This document shows, piece by piece, positions 44,248 through 53,622 of a stretch of DNA of 64,000 nucleotides (position 1 is its first letter; each line of letters starts with the position of its first letter). The translations under genes and the position numbers were made by a program. Source of the DNA: Microbacterium rhizosphaerae (lineage in GTDB: Bacteria; Actinomycetota; Actinomycetes; Actinomycetales; Microbacteriaceae); contig NZ_CP139368.1 of assembly GCF_034120055.1 (NCBI RefSeq), forward strand, positions 1-64,000. The letters run 5' to 3'. The notes under the pieces were generated by a model that worked only from the letters and a program-made list of their open reading frames with translations, did no database searches and was not told the DNA's origin.

Positions 44248-45135
44248 GTGGCGCCGATCACGGACACGGCCGACGACCGGGGTGTCGAGGTCATCGTCGT
44301 CGCCTACGGAGCGCCCGGGTTGCTGCGGGCGGCGCTGGAGCCGGTCGCAGTCCTGCCGACGACGGTCGTCGACAACTCGTCATCCTCGGAGATCGCCGAG
44401 CTGTGCCGCGGAATCGGCGTGCGATATATCGATGCAGGCCGCAACGGGGGGTTCGCAGCCGGGGTGAACGTCGGCCTCACGCACCGCGTCGTGCCGGGTG
44501 CTGATGTCCTCCTGCTGAATCCCGATGCACGGATCACGCCGGAGGCAATCACTGCGCTGCAGCGGGAGCTCCGGGCCGATCCCCGTCTCGCGAGCGTCGC
44601 ACCCGCCCAGACGGATGACGCAGGCCGAGAAGCACGGGTCGAGTGGCCATTTCCGTCCCCTGTCCATGCCTGGCTGGAGGCGATGGGGCTGGCGCGTCTC
44701 GAGGGCGGGAGCAGCTACGTCATCGGCGCCGTCCTTCTCCTGCGGGCCGAAGCGCTGGAGGAGGTCGGCCTGTTCGATGAGCGGTTCTTCCTCTATGCGG
44801 AGGAGACGGATTGGGCGTATCGCGCTCACCTCCTCGGCTGGCGGCACCGCGGCGTCCCGGCCGTGCACGCGATGCATGTGGGTGCCGCAACCAGCAGCGA
44901 TCCCCGTCGTCGAGAGGCGCATTTCCATGCCTCGCAGGAGCGCTATTTCCGCAAGCACTTCGGTGCGGCCGGCTGGCAGGCTGCCCGCGCGGCTGTCTGG
45001 TTGGGGGCACAGGCCCGCTCGATGCTCCTCACCGGCAGTCGAAGGCGCGACGCCCGACGTCGCGCCGCCCTTTACCGCCTGGGGCCCGTGCACGTGGAGG
45101 CGCGCCTGACGGCTCAAGCCGGAGCGCGACGATGA
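44248..45135 (+). CDS. glycosyltransferase family 2 (rhamnosyltransferase-like)
   Basis: A 295-residue GT-A enzyme. DRGVEVIVVAYGAPGLLRAA and VVDNSSSSEIAELC are the N-terminal nucleotide-binding part, LLLNPDARITPEAI has the D-x-D-like metal motif (NPDAR), and LDERFFLYAEETDWAYR-like EETDWAYRAHLLGW is the acceptor-side ED motif. These resemble WbbL-type rhamnosyltransferases. GTG at 44248 has GGGGAG upstream. It starts a four-gene ATGA-coupled run to 48417. Confidence 0.9.
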   Translation: MAPITDTADDRGVEVIVVAYGAPGLLRAALEPVAVLPTTVVDNSSSSEIAELCRGIGVRYIDAGRNGGFAAGVNVGLTHRVVPGADVLLLNPDARITPEAITALQRELRADPRLASVAPAQTDDAGREARVEWPFPSPVHAWLEAMGLARLEGGSSYVIGAVLLLRAEALEEVGLFDERFFLYAEETDWAYRAHLLGWRHRGVPAVHAMHVGAATSSDPRRREAHFHASQERYFRKHFGAAGWQAARAAVWLGAQARSMLLTGSRRRDARRRAALYRLGPVHVEARLTAQAGARR

Positions 45136-46262
45136 CCCGGATCGTGCAGATCGTCGCCGTCGTCGGCCCGGGCTCGGGCGTCGCGGGTGTGGCGTGGAAC
45201 CTCGAACGCGAGTGGCGGTCTCTCGGTGCCGAAGTCGAGGACTTCACCTTCGACTCCGCCCGGCGACGAGCGGCACGACCATGGCCTCGCCGCTCGCTCG
45301 CCCGACGCTTCGCCCGGGCGTGGCGCACGATCTGGTTCAGCACGGCAGGCACAATTCGGGCGAGGGAGTTTCTCGCCGAGCGCCCTGGGGCCGTCTCTCT
45401 GTGTCACCACAACGTGCTCGCCGGCGACGTGTACGTCAGCCACGGGGTCATCAATGCGGCGATGAACGCGCGTGGAAACGGAGCGTGGCGGATGCTGCGC
45501 AATCCGACGCACATCTTCACGCATGTGCGGGACCGCCACCGCTTCCGCAGCGGCACCCACCGTCGCGTCGTCGCCCTGTCTCACGAGGAGGCACGCGTCC
45601 TCCGCGCGACGTACGGCCGCATCCGGCCACCGATCGTGGTCATCCCCAATGGAGTCGACCTGCAGAGATTCCACCCTCCGACCTCGCCCCAACGCCGAGC
45701 GGCACGGGAGACCTTCCACCTCGATGACGAGGCGCGGGTGGCGATCTTCGTCGGCCATGAGTTCGAGCGCAAGGGGCTCTCCTACGCGATCGACGCCCTG
45801 GTCGAGGCGACGACGGTGCTGCTCCTCGTCGTCGGGGGCTCGGCTCAGATCATGGAAGATGCCCGGCATCACGCCGAGCGCATCGGAGTCGGGGACCGCG
45901 TACTGCTGGTCGGCCCTCGCCAGGATCTCGAGCTGTTCCTGGCAGCCGCCGACTTCTTCGTCCTGCCGAGTGCATACGAGTCCAACGCGCTCGTGATCCT
46001 CGAGGCGCTCGCAGCCGGCCTGCCGGTGATCACGACCCGAACGGGGTATGCGCCGGAGATCATCGTCGACGGATCGAACGGCTACCTCGTCGATCGCGAT
46101 CCCCACGAGCTCGCCAAGCGATTCGAGGAGCTCGCCGCCGCCGACCTCGGGCCCTGGTCGCAACGGGCTCGGGCCAGCGTCGAGGACCATGGCTGGACGG
46201 CGATCGCGCAACGCTACCTCGACCTCTTCGCGGAGGTCGAGCGGGAGCGGGCCGCCCCATGA
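45132..46262 (+). CDS. glycosyltransferase family 4 protein
   Basis: A 376-residue GT-B enzyme: VVGPGSGVAGVAWNLEREW, PPIVVIPNGVDLQRFHPP, VAIFVGHEFERKGLSYAIDA and LPSAYESNALVILEALAAGL with the C-terminal E-x7-E motif. ATG at 45132 overlaps the previous stop as ATGA, so the two are translationally coupled. The glycan acceptor is unknown. Confidence 0.91.
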   Translation: MTRIVQIVAVVGPGSGVAGVAWNLEREWRSLGAEVEDFTFDSARRRAARPWPRRSLARRFARAWRTIWFSTAGTIRAREFLAERPGAVSLCHHNVLAGDVYVSHGVINAAMNARGNGAWRMLRNPTHIFTHVRDRHRFRSGTHRRVVALSHEEARVLRATYGRIRPPIVVIPNGVDLQRFHPPTSPQRRAARETFHLDDEARVAIFVGHEFERKGLSYAIDALVEATTVLLLVVGGSAQIMEDARHHAERIGVGDRVLLVGPRQDLELFLAAADFFVLPSAYESNALVILEALAAGLPVITTRTGYAPEIIVDGSNGYLVDRDPHELAKRFEELAAADLGPWSQRARASVEDHGWTAIAQRYLDLFAEVERERAAP

Positions 46263-47305
46263 GCGAGGGTCTCCGCATCATCCATGCGATTCGGTCGGAC
46301 GCCTTCGCGGGTGTCGAGCAGTTCGTCGCCCGCCTCGCCATCCGTCAGGCGCGAGATGGTCACCTCGTCCACGTGATCGGCGGGTCCCCCGCCAGGATGC
46401 AGCGCATGCTGGAGGAAGAACGAGTGACGTTCTCTGCGGCAGCCACGACGTCGGAGACGATACGGGCCCTGCGGACCGCTGTAGCCCGATCGGATGTCGT
46501 GAACACGCACATGACGGCCGCGGACGTCGCCGCCGTCCTCGCCCTCGCCGGTCGCCGGACGCGGCCCGCCCTCGTCTCCACGCGACACTTCACCAGTAGG
46601 CGTGGAGTCGGCAGCGGCATCCCCGTGGACGTCCTCATCGGGGGCCGCATCGATGCGGAGATCTCCATCAGCCGGGCGGTCGCCGCCACCATCGGGCGGC
46701 CGAGCACAGTCGTCCACTCCGGCGTCGACGTCGCCCCCGATGTGGAGCTCCCGCGCCAGCGGGTGGTGCTCATGGCGCAGCGACTGGAGGTTGAGAAGCG
46801 CACCGACCTCGGCGTCCGCGCGTTCGCTGCCTCTGGGCTGGCAGACGCCGGCTGGGTGCTCGAGATCGCCGGCGAGGGATCGGAGCGCGAGCGCCTCGAG
46901 GTGCTCGCCCGCCAGGCGGTGGGACCGCACGTCCGTTTCCTCGGCTTCCGAAGCGATGTCCCGGCGCTGATGCAAGAAGCGGGGATGCTGCTCGCGCCGT
47001 GCACCGTCGAGGGGCTCGGACTGTCGGTGATCGAGGCGATGGCCGTCGGGCTCCCCGTCATCGCGGCCGATGCCGGAGGCCATACCGAGATCCTCCAAGG
47101 CCTCGATGCTCGCGCCCTGTACCGTCCCGACGACCCGGAGGACGCAGGCCGCAGCCTCCGCTCGCTCGCCGAGGACACCACCGCGCGGGAGGCGTTGGGG
47201 GCGGCCGGCCGCGCACGCCAACGCACCTCGTTCTCGATGGACTCCCAAGCGGCCGGGACGGAGACCGTCTATCGCGCCGCGATCGCCTCCAGAAAGAGTC
47301 GTTGA
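46259..47305 (+). CDS. glycosyltransferase family 4 protein
   Basis: A 348-residue GT-B enzyme. IIHAIRSDAFAGVEQFVARL, VVNTHMTAADVAAVLALAG, VVLMAQRLEVEKRTDLGVRA and LLAPCTVEGLGLSVIEAMAV with VGLPVIAADAGGHTEI follow the GT4 layout. ATG at 46259 overlaps the previous stop by 4 nt (ATGA), and its own stop overlaps the next ATG by one base, so it lies in the tight run 44248-48417. Confidence 0.9.
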   Translation: MSEGLRIIHAIRSDAFAGVEQFVARLAIRQARDGHLVHVIGGSPARMQRMLEEERVTFSAAATTSETIRALRTAVARSDVVNTHMTAADVAAVLALAGRRTRPALVSTRHFTSRRGVGSGIPVDVLIGGRIDAEISISRAVAATIGRPSTVVHSGVDVAPDVELPRQRVVLMAQRLEVEKRTDLGVRAFAASGLADAGWVLEIAGEGSERERLEVLARQAVGPHVRFLGFRSDVPALMQEAGMLLAPCTVEGLGLSVIEAMAVGLPVIAADAGGHTEILQGLDARALYRPDDPEDAGRSLRSLAEDTTAREALGAAGRARQRTSFSMDSQAAGTETVYRAAIASRKSR

Positions 47306-48417
47306 TGGATCTCGTCGTGATGTCACTCGAGCCCTGGGACGATGTGTGGCGTCGAAACCAGCACCTGATCGCGTGTCTGCTGGCCGACGACCCCGACCTG
47401 CGGGTGCTCTTCGTCGAACCCGCCGCCGACCCGCTGCACGATATCGTGTCGGGACGCTCGCCCGGGCGAGGAACGGCGCTCACGCTGGCCGAGGGGTACG
47501 AAGGGCGACTGCTCCGCTTCCGGCCGGTGAAATGGTTCCCGCGCCGCTTCGATGCACATGCCGACGAGCGTCTCGCCCGGAGCGTGCTCAAGCGAGTCGG
47601 GCGAGCCGGGATGACGCATCCGCTCCTCTGGATCAACGACCCGGCGGCCGCGCCGCTCGCACGCCTCAGCGGTTGGCCTACCCTCTATGACATCACGGAC
47701 GACTGGTTGGCCGCCGACCGGCCGGAGCCCGAGCTCGCCCGGCTCCGAGCGGACGAGTCGTGGCTTCTGGACCATGCCGCCGCGGTCGTCGCGTGCTCTC
47801 CCGAGCTCGTACGGAGGAAGATCGCAGAGCGTCCCGGAGGCGTTGAGCTCATCACCAACGGCGTCGATGTCGACGCCTACCGGGTGCCGCGTGAGCGGCC
47901 CGCCGACCTTCCGAACAGCTCCGCACTCTACGTCGGCACCCTGCACCGGGACCGGCTGGATGTCGGATTGTGCGTGAGCACGGCGCAAGCTCTCGGCGAG
48001 GCTGGTCGCCTGGTGCTGGTGGGTCCGAACTCGCTCGAGGCGGCGGAGACCGCCCGCCTCACGGACGCGGGCGTCCTGCTGCTGGGACGCCGTGGGCGTG
48101 ATGAGGTGATCGCCTACCTGCAGCACGCGGATGTCCTGACGGTGCCGCACGTGGTGACGCCCTTCACCGAGAGTCTCGACCCGATCAAGCTCTATGAGTA
48201 CCGAGCCGTGCGTCGGCCCGTCGTCTCGACGCCGGTAGCGGGTTTCCGGGATGCGGATGACCCGCACATCCGCATCGCGGTGGCTGCAGACTTTCCCCGA
48301 GCGGTGCTCGAGTCGATCCAGGCCCGCTCGGTCGTCCCGGAGGGAGCCGAGATGCCGATCCCCGAATGGAACGAGCGCGCGGCGCAGATGCGCGCTGTGA
48401 TCGACGGGATCGTCTGA
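47305..48417 (+). CDS. glycosyltransferase (GT4-like, group 1)
   Basis: A 370-residue glycosyltransferase. The N-terminus LVVMSLEPWDDVWRRNQHLI and the segment LYDITDDWLAADRPEPELAR match the subfamily annotated as glycosyltransferase family 1 / UDP-galactopyranose-type transferases. The C-terminal half has VELITNGVDVDAYRVP, ALYVGTLHRDRLDVG and LTVPHVVTPFTESLDPIKLY. ATG at 47305 overlaps the previous stop (TGATG). It is the last of the four coupled genes and precedes the wzm gene by 55 nt. Confidence 0.88.
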   Translation: MDLVVMSLEPWDDVWRRNQHLIACLLADDPDLRVLFVEPAADPLHDIVSGRSPGRGTALTLAEGYEGRLLRFRPVKWFPRRFDAHADERLARSVLKRVGRAGMTHPLLWINDPAAAPLARLSGWPTLYDITDDWLAADRPEPELARLRADESWLLDHAAAVVACSPELVRRKIAERPGGVELITNGVDVDAYRVPRERPADLPNSSALYVGTLHRDRLDVGLCVSTAQALGEAGRLVLVGPNSLEAAETARLTDAGVLLLGRRGRDEVIAYLQHADVLTVPHVVTPFTESLDPIKLYEYRAVRRPVVSTPVAGFRDADDPHIRIAVAADFPRAVLESIQARSVVPEGAEMPIPEWNERAAQMRAVIDGIV

Positions 48418-48460
48418 CCGTCTGCCTTTCCGACGCAATCGAGTTCCGTGTGTCGGCCGG

Positions 48461-48466
48461 TACGAT
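48461..48466 (+). promoter_or_regulatory. -10-like hexamer before the ABC exporter permease gene
   Basis: TACGAT is followed after 6 nt by the GTG at 48473, with no Shine-Dalgarno-like sequence. This suggests a leaderless transcript separate from the glycosyltransferase run upstream. No convincing -35. Confidence 0.45.
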
Positions 48467-48472
48467 CGATCC

Positions 48473-49291
48473 GTGCGCCCGACCATCATCACGCCCCCCG
48501 GCCGGCTCGCGTTGCCGCCGTGGCGCGAGTTGTGGGAGGCCCGCGAGGTCGCGATGCGCTTCGGTCAACGCGACATCGTGCTGCGCTACCGTCAGACGCT
48601 GATCGGCGTCGCGTGGGTGCTCATCCAGCCACTCGCGTCCGCAGGAATCTTTGCGATCGTGTTCGGCGCGGTCGCGAAGCTGCCGAGCGGTGGCGTGCCG
48701 TACTTTCTCTTCTCGTACATGAGCATGCTGGCGTGGACGCTCTTCGCGAGCACGGTCTCGCGCGCGGCCCCGTCGCTCGTCGCGAACCAGGCTCTCGTGT
48801 CGAAGGTGTTCTTCCCCCGGATGCTCATGCCGGTCTCGACCGCGGCATCCACGCTCCTCGACTTCGGTGTCGGATTCGCGCTCGGCGTCATCCTGCTGTT
48901 CATCTACCGGGTGAATCCGGGCTGGCCGGTGCTTCTCGTCCCCGTGTGGGTCGTCATCTTCGTCGCCGTGGCGCTCGGGATCGGCCTTGCGGCGTCCGCG
49001 TGGATGGTCAAGTACCGCGATGTGCAATACATCCTGCCGTGGGTGCTCCAAGTCGCTCTCTATGCGACGCCGGTCGCGTACGCGACGGATGCTGTCCCCG
49101 CGAATCTGCGGCCGCTCTTCCTCGCGAATCCGCTCGCATGGATGCTGGACGGCTTCCGCTGGTCGGTCCTCGGGACGGCGATGCCACCCGCCTGGCAGCT
49201 CATCGGCTCCGCCGTCGTCGCGGTGCTCGTGTTGTTGCTGGGAGCGACGACCTTCCAGCGCTACGAACGATCGTTCGCAGACCTCATCTAG
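48473..49291 (+). CDS. wzm: polysaccharide ABC exporter permease (Wzm/TagG)
   Basis: A 272-residue ABC-2-type integral membrane protein that exports lipid-linked polysaccharide or teichoic-acid-like polymer together with a Wzt ATPase. The conserved N-terminus is MRFGQRDIVLRYRQTLIGVA, followed by VLIQPLASAGIFAIVFGAVA and six hydrophobic segments. The C-terminal FLANPLAWMLDGFRWSVLG is typical of Wzm/TagG. The partner ATPase gene is at 50242-51450, separated by a minus-strand secreted-protein gene. GTG at 48473. Confidence 0.93.
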   Translation: MRPTIITPPGRLALPPWRELWEAREVAMRFGQRDIVLRYRQTLIGVAWVLIQPLASAGIFAIVFGAVAKLPSGGVPYFLFSYMSMLAWTLFASTVSRAAPSLVANQALVSKVFFPRMLMPVSTAASTLLDFGVGFALGVILLFIYRVNPGWPVLLVPVWVVIFVAVALGIGLAASAWMVKYRDVQYILPWVLQVALYATPVAYATDAVPANLRPLFLANPLAWMLDGFRWSVLGTAMPPAWQLIGSAVVAVLVLLLGATTFQRYERSFADLI

Positions 49292-49337
49292 CGCCGCCGC
49301 TCATCCTGAGAGTCTGTGGGCCGGTAGGCAGCAGACA

Positions 49338-49369
49338 GAACAGCGCCCCGGTTGCCCGGGGCGCTGTTC
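49338..49369. terminator. terminator hairpin between wzm and the secreted-protein gene
   Basis: Fourteen-base arms, 49338-49351 (GAACAGCGCCCCGG) and 49356-49369 (CCGGGGCGCTGTTC), pair perfectly around TTGC. It lies between the convergent ends of wzm (plus) and the secreted-protein gene (minus). No long T tract, as for other hairpins in this window. Confidence 0.82.
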
Positions 49370-49389
49370 GTCAGTCTGGTCGGGACGCG

Positions 49390-50040
49390 TCAGACGTTCA
49401 CAGTCGGGAAGCAGTTGCTGCAGGGGTTGGTCGACGCGAAGTTGAACGTCCCGCCGAACCACCCGGAACCCGGCGTGTTCGTGCCGGTCGGAACAGGTGT
49501 GTACGGGTGGTCGGGGTCTGCGCCGGGGGTCGCCGTGTGACCCCATGCGAGGAACAGATCGCCCACGGCGCTCGTGTTCGCACTGTTGGAGTTGGTACCC
49601 GCGTTGATGATCACGTAGATCGAGGAGTTCGCCGCGATCTGCACCTCCGTGCCGACAGCGGCGCCGATCGGCCCCGTCGGCGAGTTCTGGAGTGCGGGGT
49701 CGAAGAGGCGCGCAGATGCGTAGGTGAAGGGAACCGGCGACGTCACGTCGAAGATCGGCGCCAAGGCTCCGGCAGCCCCGGTGTAGATGTAGATCGGCTG
49801 GCTTTCGACGTTCGTGAACTTCACGACGAACGTGTAGCCCTTGATGAAGCCCCACTGGTTGTCGCAGCTGTCGCCGGGCTGCTTGCAGGCGGCGAGAACC
49901 GTGATCTGCGGAGGCGGCCCGGATGCCGCGAAAGCGGGCGCCGGGGCGGCGATGGCGATCGCCGGAACGGCCCACGCCATGGCCTTCGTGACGGTGCGAC
50001 GGCTGACGCCGCCTGTAGGCTGCGGTTCGAAATCGCTCAT
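49390..50040 (-). CDS. secreted protein with twin-arginine-type signal
   Basis: A 216-residue exported protein. The N-terminus has SRRTVTKAMAWAVPAIAIAA ending APAFA, a twin-arginine-type signal. The mature part is a beta-rich domain of about 170 residues: QITVLAACKQPGDSCDNQWG, YTFVVKFTNVESQPIYIYTG, and SSIYVIINAGTNSNSANT, ending in a Cys-rich tail NPCSNCFPTVNV. It resembles no family that I can name. It lies on the opposite strand between wzm and wzt, which is unusual for an export operon, so it may be a surface protein linked to the polymer, or an insertion. ATG at 50040. Confidence 0.75.
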   Translation of the reverse strand: MSDFEPQPTGGVSRRTVTKAMAWAVPAIAIAAPAPAFAASGPPPQITVLAACKQPGDSCDNQWGFIKGYTFVVKFTNVESQPIYIYTGAAGALAPIFDVTSPVPFTYASARLFDPALQNSPTGPIGAAVGTEVQIAANSSIYVIINAGTNSNSANTSAVGDLFLAWGHTATPGADPDHPYTPVPTGTNTPGSGWFGGTFNFASTNPCSNCFPTVNV

Positions 50041-50241
50041 GGTGACCCCCAGAGTCAGTCGGAGCAGTGTGCCCCGGTCCAAGTCAGTGTATGCGCTGTG
50101 CCGGGACTTGGTATTGCGGCTGCGGGCCCGACGCCCCAGCAGCCGAACCCCTCGTTCACTCACAGGTAGTGACACGGGCGATGATACCGTAAAACGCTGG
50201 CGATTGTACTTCTTCATCGCCCGGTTGACAGCGGGAGACAC

Positions 50242-51450
50242 ATGGTGCAGGCGCACGCCGCGATCAGGGCGACGAATGTCTCGAAGACCTACCGCATCAA
50301 CCACCGGAACACCTCGAATCGCGCCACGGAGGCCTTCGTGGAGTTCGCGAAGCGCCCGTTCCAACGTCCCGAGTTCGAATTCTTCGACGCACTTCACGCT
50401 CTCGACTTCGAGATCGCGCAAGGCGAGGCGGTCGGCATCATCGGACGCAACGGCGCCGGCAAGTCCACGCTCCTGAAGCTGCTCACCCGCATCACGGCAC
50501 CGACGACCGGTCGCATCGAACTCAACGGCCGCGTGGGAAGCCTCCTCGAGGTCGGGACGGGGTTCCACCCCGAGTTGACCGGGCGCGAGAACATCTTCCT
50601 GAACGGCACGCTCCTCGGCATGCGCAGACGCGAGATCGTGCGCCGGTTCGACGAGATCGTCGACTTCTCGGGTGTCGAGAAGTTCCTCGACACCCCGGTC
50701 AAGCGCTACTCCTCAGGCATGTACGTGCGGCTCGCGTTCGCCGTCGCGGCACATCTCGATACCGAGATCCTCGCAATCGACGAGGTGCTTGCGGTGGGCG
50801 ACGCAGAGTTCCAGCGCAAGTCCCTGGCGAAGATGCGGGATGCCGCAGCCGATGGCCGCACGGTCCTCTACGTCAGCCATCAGATGCAGACGGTGCTCAC
50901 GCTCTGCACGTCGGCGATGTTCCTCCAGGCCGGAACGCTCGCCTACCACGGCGACGTCAACTCGGCGATGGCGCGGTATCGGGAGTCGTTCGACGACCAC
51001 GCGGCCGCACAGGTCGAGGCATCCCGTCGCCCGGGCACGGGCGAACTGCGCGCCGAGTCCGTCAGCACCGACGCGACGTTCCACGTGGCCGACACCAAGG
51101 TCGTCGAGATCGAGATCGGCGACAACGCCGACGCGAATCTTCCTTACTTCGTGTCCGCGCACGTCAACGACGCGAACGGCGTCGTGCTTGCGCAGTGCGA
51201 TTCTCGCGTGCACGGTGTCTGGCTCGATCCGTCACGCCCGCAGCGGCTCACGCTGTCGATCGACGGCCTATGGCTGCGTCCCGGCCGATATTCGGTCGAC
51301 GTGTTCGTCTGCCGCTCCGGCATCCTCGACGCGTGGGAGGCCGCCGCGTCCTTCGAGATCCTCCCCGATCTGCCCTATCCCGAAGTCGGGTCGGAAGAGG
51401 CCATCTCCGGCGGGGCGGTTCTCACGGACTTCACCTACGTGCTCAATTGA
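50242..51450 (+). CDS. wzt: polysaccharide ABC exporter ATPase (Wzt/TagH)
   Basis: A 402-residue ABC ATPase. Residues 1-250 form the nucleotide-binding domain: Walker A GRNGAGKST at 68-76, KRYSSGMYVRLAFAVAAHL in the place of the signature motif (as usual in Wzt/TagH), and ILAIDEVLAVGDAEFQRKSL with Walker B. The C-terminal 150 residues (VVEIEIGDNADANLPYFVSA, LWLRPGRYSVDVFVCRSG) are a beta-sandwich like the glycan-recognition domain of Wzt, which selects finished chains. ATG at 50242 has GGGAGA upstream. Works with Wzm (48473-49291). Confidence 0.94.
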   Translation: MVQAHAAIRATNVSKTYRINHRNTSNRATEAFVEFAKRPFQRPEFEFFDALHALDFEIAQGEAVGIIGRNGAGKSTLLKLLTRITAPTTGRIELNGRVGSLLEVGTGFHPELTGRENIFLNGTLLGMRRREIVRRFDEIVDFSGVEKFLDTPVKRYSSGMYVRLAFAVAAHLDTEILAIDEVLAVGDAEFQRKSLAKMRDAAADGRTVLYVSHQMQTVLTLCTSAMFLQAGTLAYHGDVNSAMARYRESFDDHAAAQVEASRRPGTGELRAESVSTDATFHVADTKVVEIEIGDNADANLPYFVSAHVNDANGVVLAQCDSRVHGVWLDPSRPQRLTLSIDGLWLRPGRYSVDVFVCRSGILDAWEAAASFEILPDLPYPEVGSEEAISGGAVLTDFTYVLN

Positions 51451-51451
51451 C

Positions 51452-52552
51452 GTGACGTACCGCCCTGAACTCGACGGCCTCCGAGCGGTGGCCGTTGTGG
51501 CCGTCATTGCATTCCACTCGGACATCCCAGGCACCGGTGGAGGATGGATGGGCGTCGACATCTTCTTCGTGCTCTCTGGTTTCCTCATCACTTCCTTGTT
51601 GCTCGCTGAGCATGACAGAACTGGCGCCATCTCACTTCGATGGTTCTACGCTCGCCGAGTTCTGCGGCTCTATCCCGCCCTCATCACGATGGTCGTGATC
51701 GGCGTACCCTTCTTTCGCCTGCTTGGAGATCAGGGCACGCTTCCGGGGTACGCTCTCACCGCGTTGTTCGCGGGAACATACGTTCAAGACTTCGTGATTG
51801 GCTTCACGGGGAATGCCCACGGCGGCTTCGGTCACACCTGGAGTCTCGCGGTGGAAGAGCAGTTCTATCTACTTTGGCCAATCCTGTTGATCCTGCTGCT
51901 TCGTCGCCGCGCGAACGTTCTCCTGTGGACTCTTGGAGCGATGGGCATCACGACCGTCACACTTGCTGCGCTATCGTTCCAGCCCTCCCCGGACGGTATT
52001 CCGGATGGCGCCTACTTTCTGCCGTGGTCTCGCTTCAGCGCGCTGTTCGCGGGATGCGTTGTCGCACTACTCGTGCGCGGCGAGATGACTCCGAGCTTTG
52101 TCCAGCGTCAGTGGTTCGGTCTCGGCGCTGCGGCGACGGGGGCCCTCCTCATCGTCGGAGCGAGTTTCCTCGACCAATATCCATCGTTCTCTTGGGAAGA
52201 ACCCGCGATCGCCGCCGCGTCGTCCGCGGTTGTCTGGCACCTGACGTCGAGCCATTCGGCGCTCGCATCGCCTTTGGCCTGGCGGCCCCTGGCGTGGCTG
52301 GGGCGCCGTTCGTACGGCGTGTATCTCTATCACCTGCCAGTGCACGCCGTTCTTCTGGCGTTCGTCCCGCTCGCCAGGTCAGCGCTTGGCCTCTTGACGC
52401 TCGCTGTTGCGATAGCGGTCGCTGCCATCTCCTATCGCTACGTAGAGTTGCCATTCCTCCGCCTGAAGAAGCGGTACGCGGGGGAGACTGACCGCCAACA
52501 AGGTGATGGAGGCGCCCCTTCGGCGCCCACGGGCCCTGCGTCAAGCACCTGA
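51452..52552 (+). CDS. acyltransferase 3 family membrane protein
   Basis: A 366-residue multi-pass membrane O-acyltransferase (OafA/YrhL type) that adds acetyl or acyl groups to sugars. Seen: YRPELDGLRAVAVVAVIAFH with the conserved His, GVDIFFVLSGFLITSLL, YARRVLRLYPALI and HTWSLAVEEQFYLLWPILL, plus nine or more hydrophobic segments. GTG at 51452 follows the wzt stop with a 1-nt gap, so it is co-translated with wzt. Likely decorates the exported polysaccharide. Confidence 0.93.
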   Translation: MTYRPELDGLRAVAVVAVIAFHSDIPGTGGGWMGVDIFFVLSGFLITSLLLAEHDRTGAISLRWFYARRVLRLYPALITMVVIGVPFFRLLGDQGTLPGYALTALFAGTYVQDFVIGFTGNAHGGFGHTWSLAVEEQFYLLWPILLILLLRRRANVLLWTLGAMGITTVTLAALSFQPSPDGIPDGAYFLPWSRFSALFAGCVVALLVRGEMTPSFVQRQWFGLGAAATGALLIVGASFLDQYPSFSWEEPAIAAASSAVVWHLTSSHSALASPLAWRPLAWLGRRSYGVYLYHLPVHAVLLAFVPLARSALGLLTLAVAIAVAAISYRYVELPFLRLKKRYAGETDRQQGDGGAPSAPTGPASST

Positions 52553-52703
52553 CGAGATTGCTTGACCATGTTCCATCGTTGGCCGAAGAGAGCACCAGAC
52601 TGAGCTCTCCCCGTGCAACCGGCTCCGATCGCACCGGCCGGCGAGTGGAGTGATGCCAATCGGTTGGTCGACAACGCCGTGACGGCCAGGCGGACGGAAT
52701 CGG

Positions 52704-52709
52704 TATACT
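52704..52709 (+). promoter_or_regulatory. TATACT -10 element of a probable leaderless transcript
   Basis: A near-consensus TATACT ends 7 nt before the GTG at 52717. No Shine-Dalgarno-like sequence lies between. This is the best-formed -10 element in the locus. The region 52553-52716 holds no gene. Confidence 0.5.
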
Positions 52710-52716
52710 CCCGTTG

Positions 52717-53613
52717 GTGTCTGCCCCTGTGACCGATGAGCAGATTGACGAGCCAATCATGCGTATCAACGCCTATGTGCTCGTCGCCGACCCGAGCTTT
52801 CTGAAAGCCAGCCTCTCCGCTTACTACGACCGGGTCGAGAAGATCATCCTCTCGTACGATCGCTCGGGTCTCTCCTGGACCGGCACGCCCCTACCGATCC
52901 AGCAGTGCCTGGACATCGTCGCGGAACTCGACACCGACGGCAAGTGCGTCGAAGCGCCGGGGTCGTACGCCCGCCTCGATCACGATCCTCTCGACAACGA
53001 CACCTTCCAGCGGCAGGAGGCGCTCGACATCGCGTCGGATCACGCGTCGTGGGTGCTGCAGCTCGACACCGACGAGGTCATGCTGAATCAGGAGCGCTTC
53101 TTCGCGGTGCTGGACCACGCCGATGCCGCGGGTGCGGTAGGCCTCGACTATCCGTCGCGTTTGCTGTACTCGCGCTCGGCCCCGGGGCGTTATCTCGAGA
53201 AGTGCGACCGGCGCTGGCGTCTCTCGGCATCGTACCCGGGCCCGTTAGCGGTGAAGGCAGGAACCGACCTGCGCCTTGCGCGCCAGATCGACGGACAGCG
53301 CTATCGGGCGGACTTCAGATCCACAAACACCGACCCGTGGGGGTCGAGGGCCCTCCGGATCGACGAAACCGTGCACCGCGACGACGCGATCATGCACTTC
53401 TCGTGGGTGCGCGACGTCGAGGTCATGCGCCGCAAGCTCGGCTGGTCCGGTCACGCACCCGAGCTCGCCGACCCCGCGATCTTCGACATATGGATGTGGC
53501 GGACCAGGCATCCCCTCCTCGCGACGCTCAGCACACCGTTCCGGCGGAAGGACTGGCTGCGCACGGTCGTTGTGCCCGAACCGCCCGGAGGCGCGCCACC
53601 TATCGTGGCCTAG
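52717..53613 (+). CDS. glycosyltransferase-like protein (GT2/GT92 type)
   Basis: A 298-residue protein. VTDEQIDEPIMRINAYVLVA leads into KASLSAYYDRVEKIILSYDR, then VLQLDTDEVMLNQERFF with a D-x-D-like metal motif, and later MHFSWVRDVEVMRRKLGWSG. The pattern fits glycosyltransferase-2-like or GT92-type proteins that use a D-T-D motif. GTG at 52717 is chosen because a TATACT box lies 7 nt before it; ATG at 52759 is an alternative. Likely one of the sugar-adding steps. The next gene begins 9 nt after its stop. Confidence 0.78.
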   Translation: MSAPVTDEQIDEPIMRINAYVLVADPSFLKASLSAYYDRVEKIILSYDRSGLSWTGTPLPIQQCLDIVAELDTDGKCVEAPGSYARLDHDPLDNDTFQRQEALDIASDHASWVLQLDTDEVMLNQERFFAVLDHADAAGAVGLDYPSRLLYSRSAPGRYLEKCDRRWRLSASYPGPLAVKAGTDLRLARQIDGQRYRADFRSTNTDPWGSRALRIDETVHRDDAIMHFSWVRDVEVMRRKLGWSGHAPELADPAIFDIWMWRTRHPLLATLSTPFRRKDWLRTVVVPEPPGGAPPIVA

Positions 53614-53622
53614 GGTTGCGCT

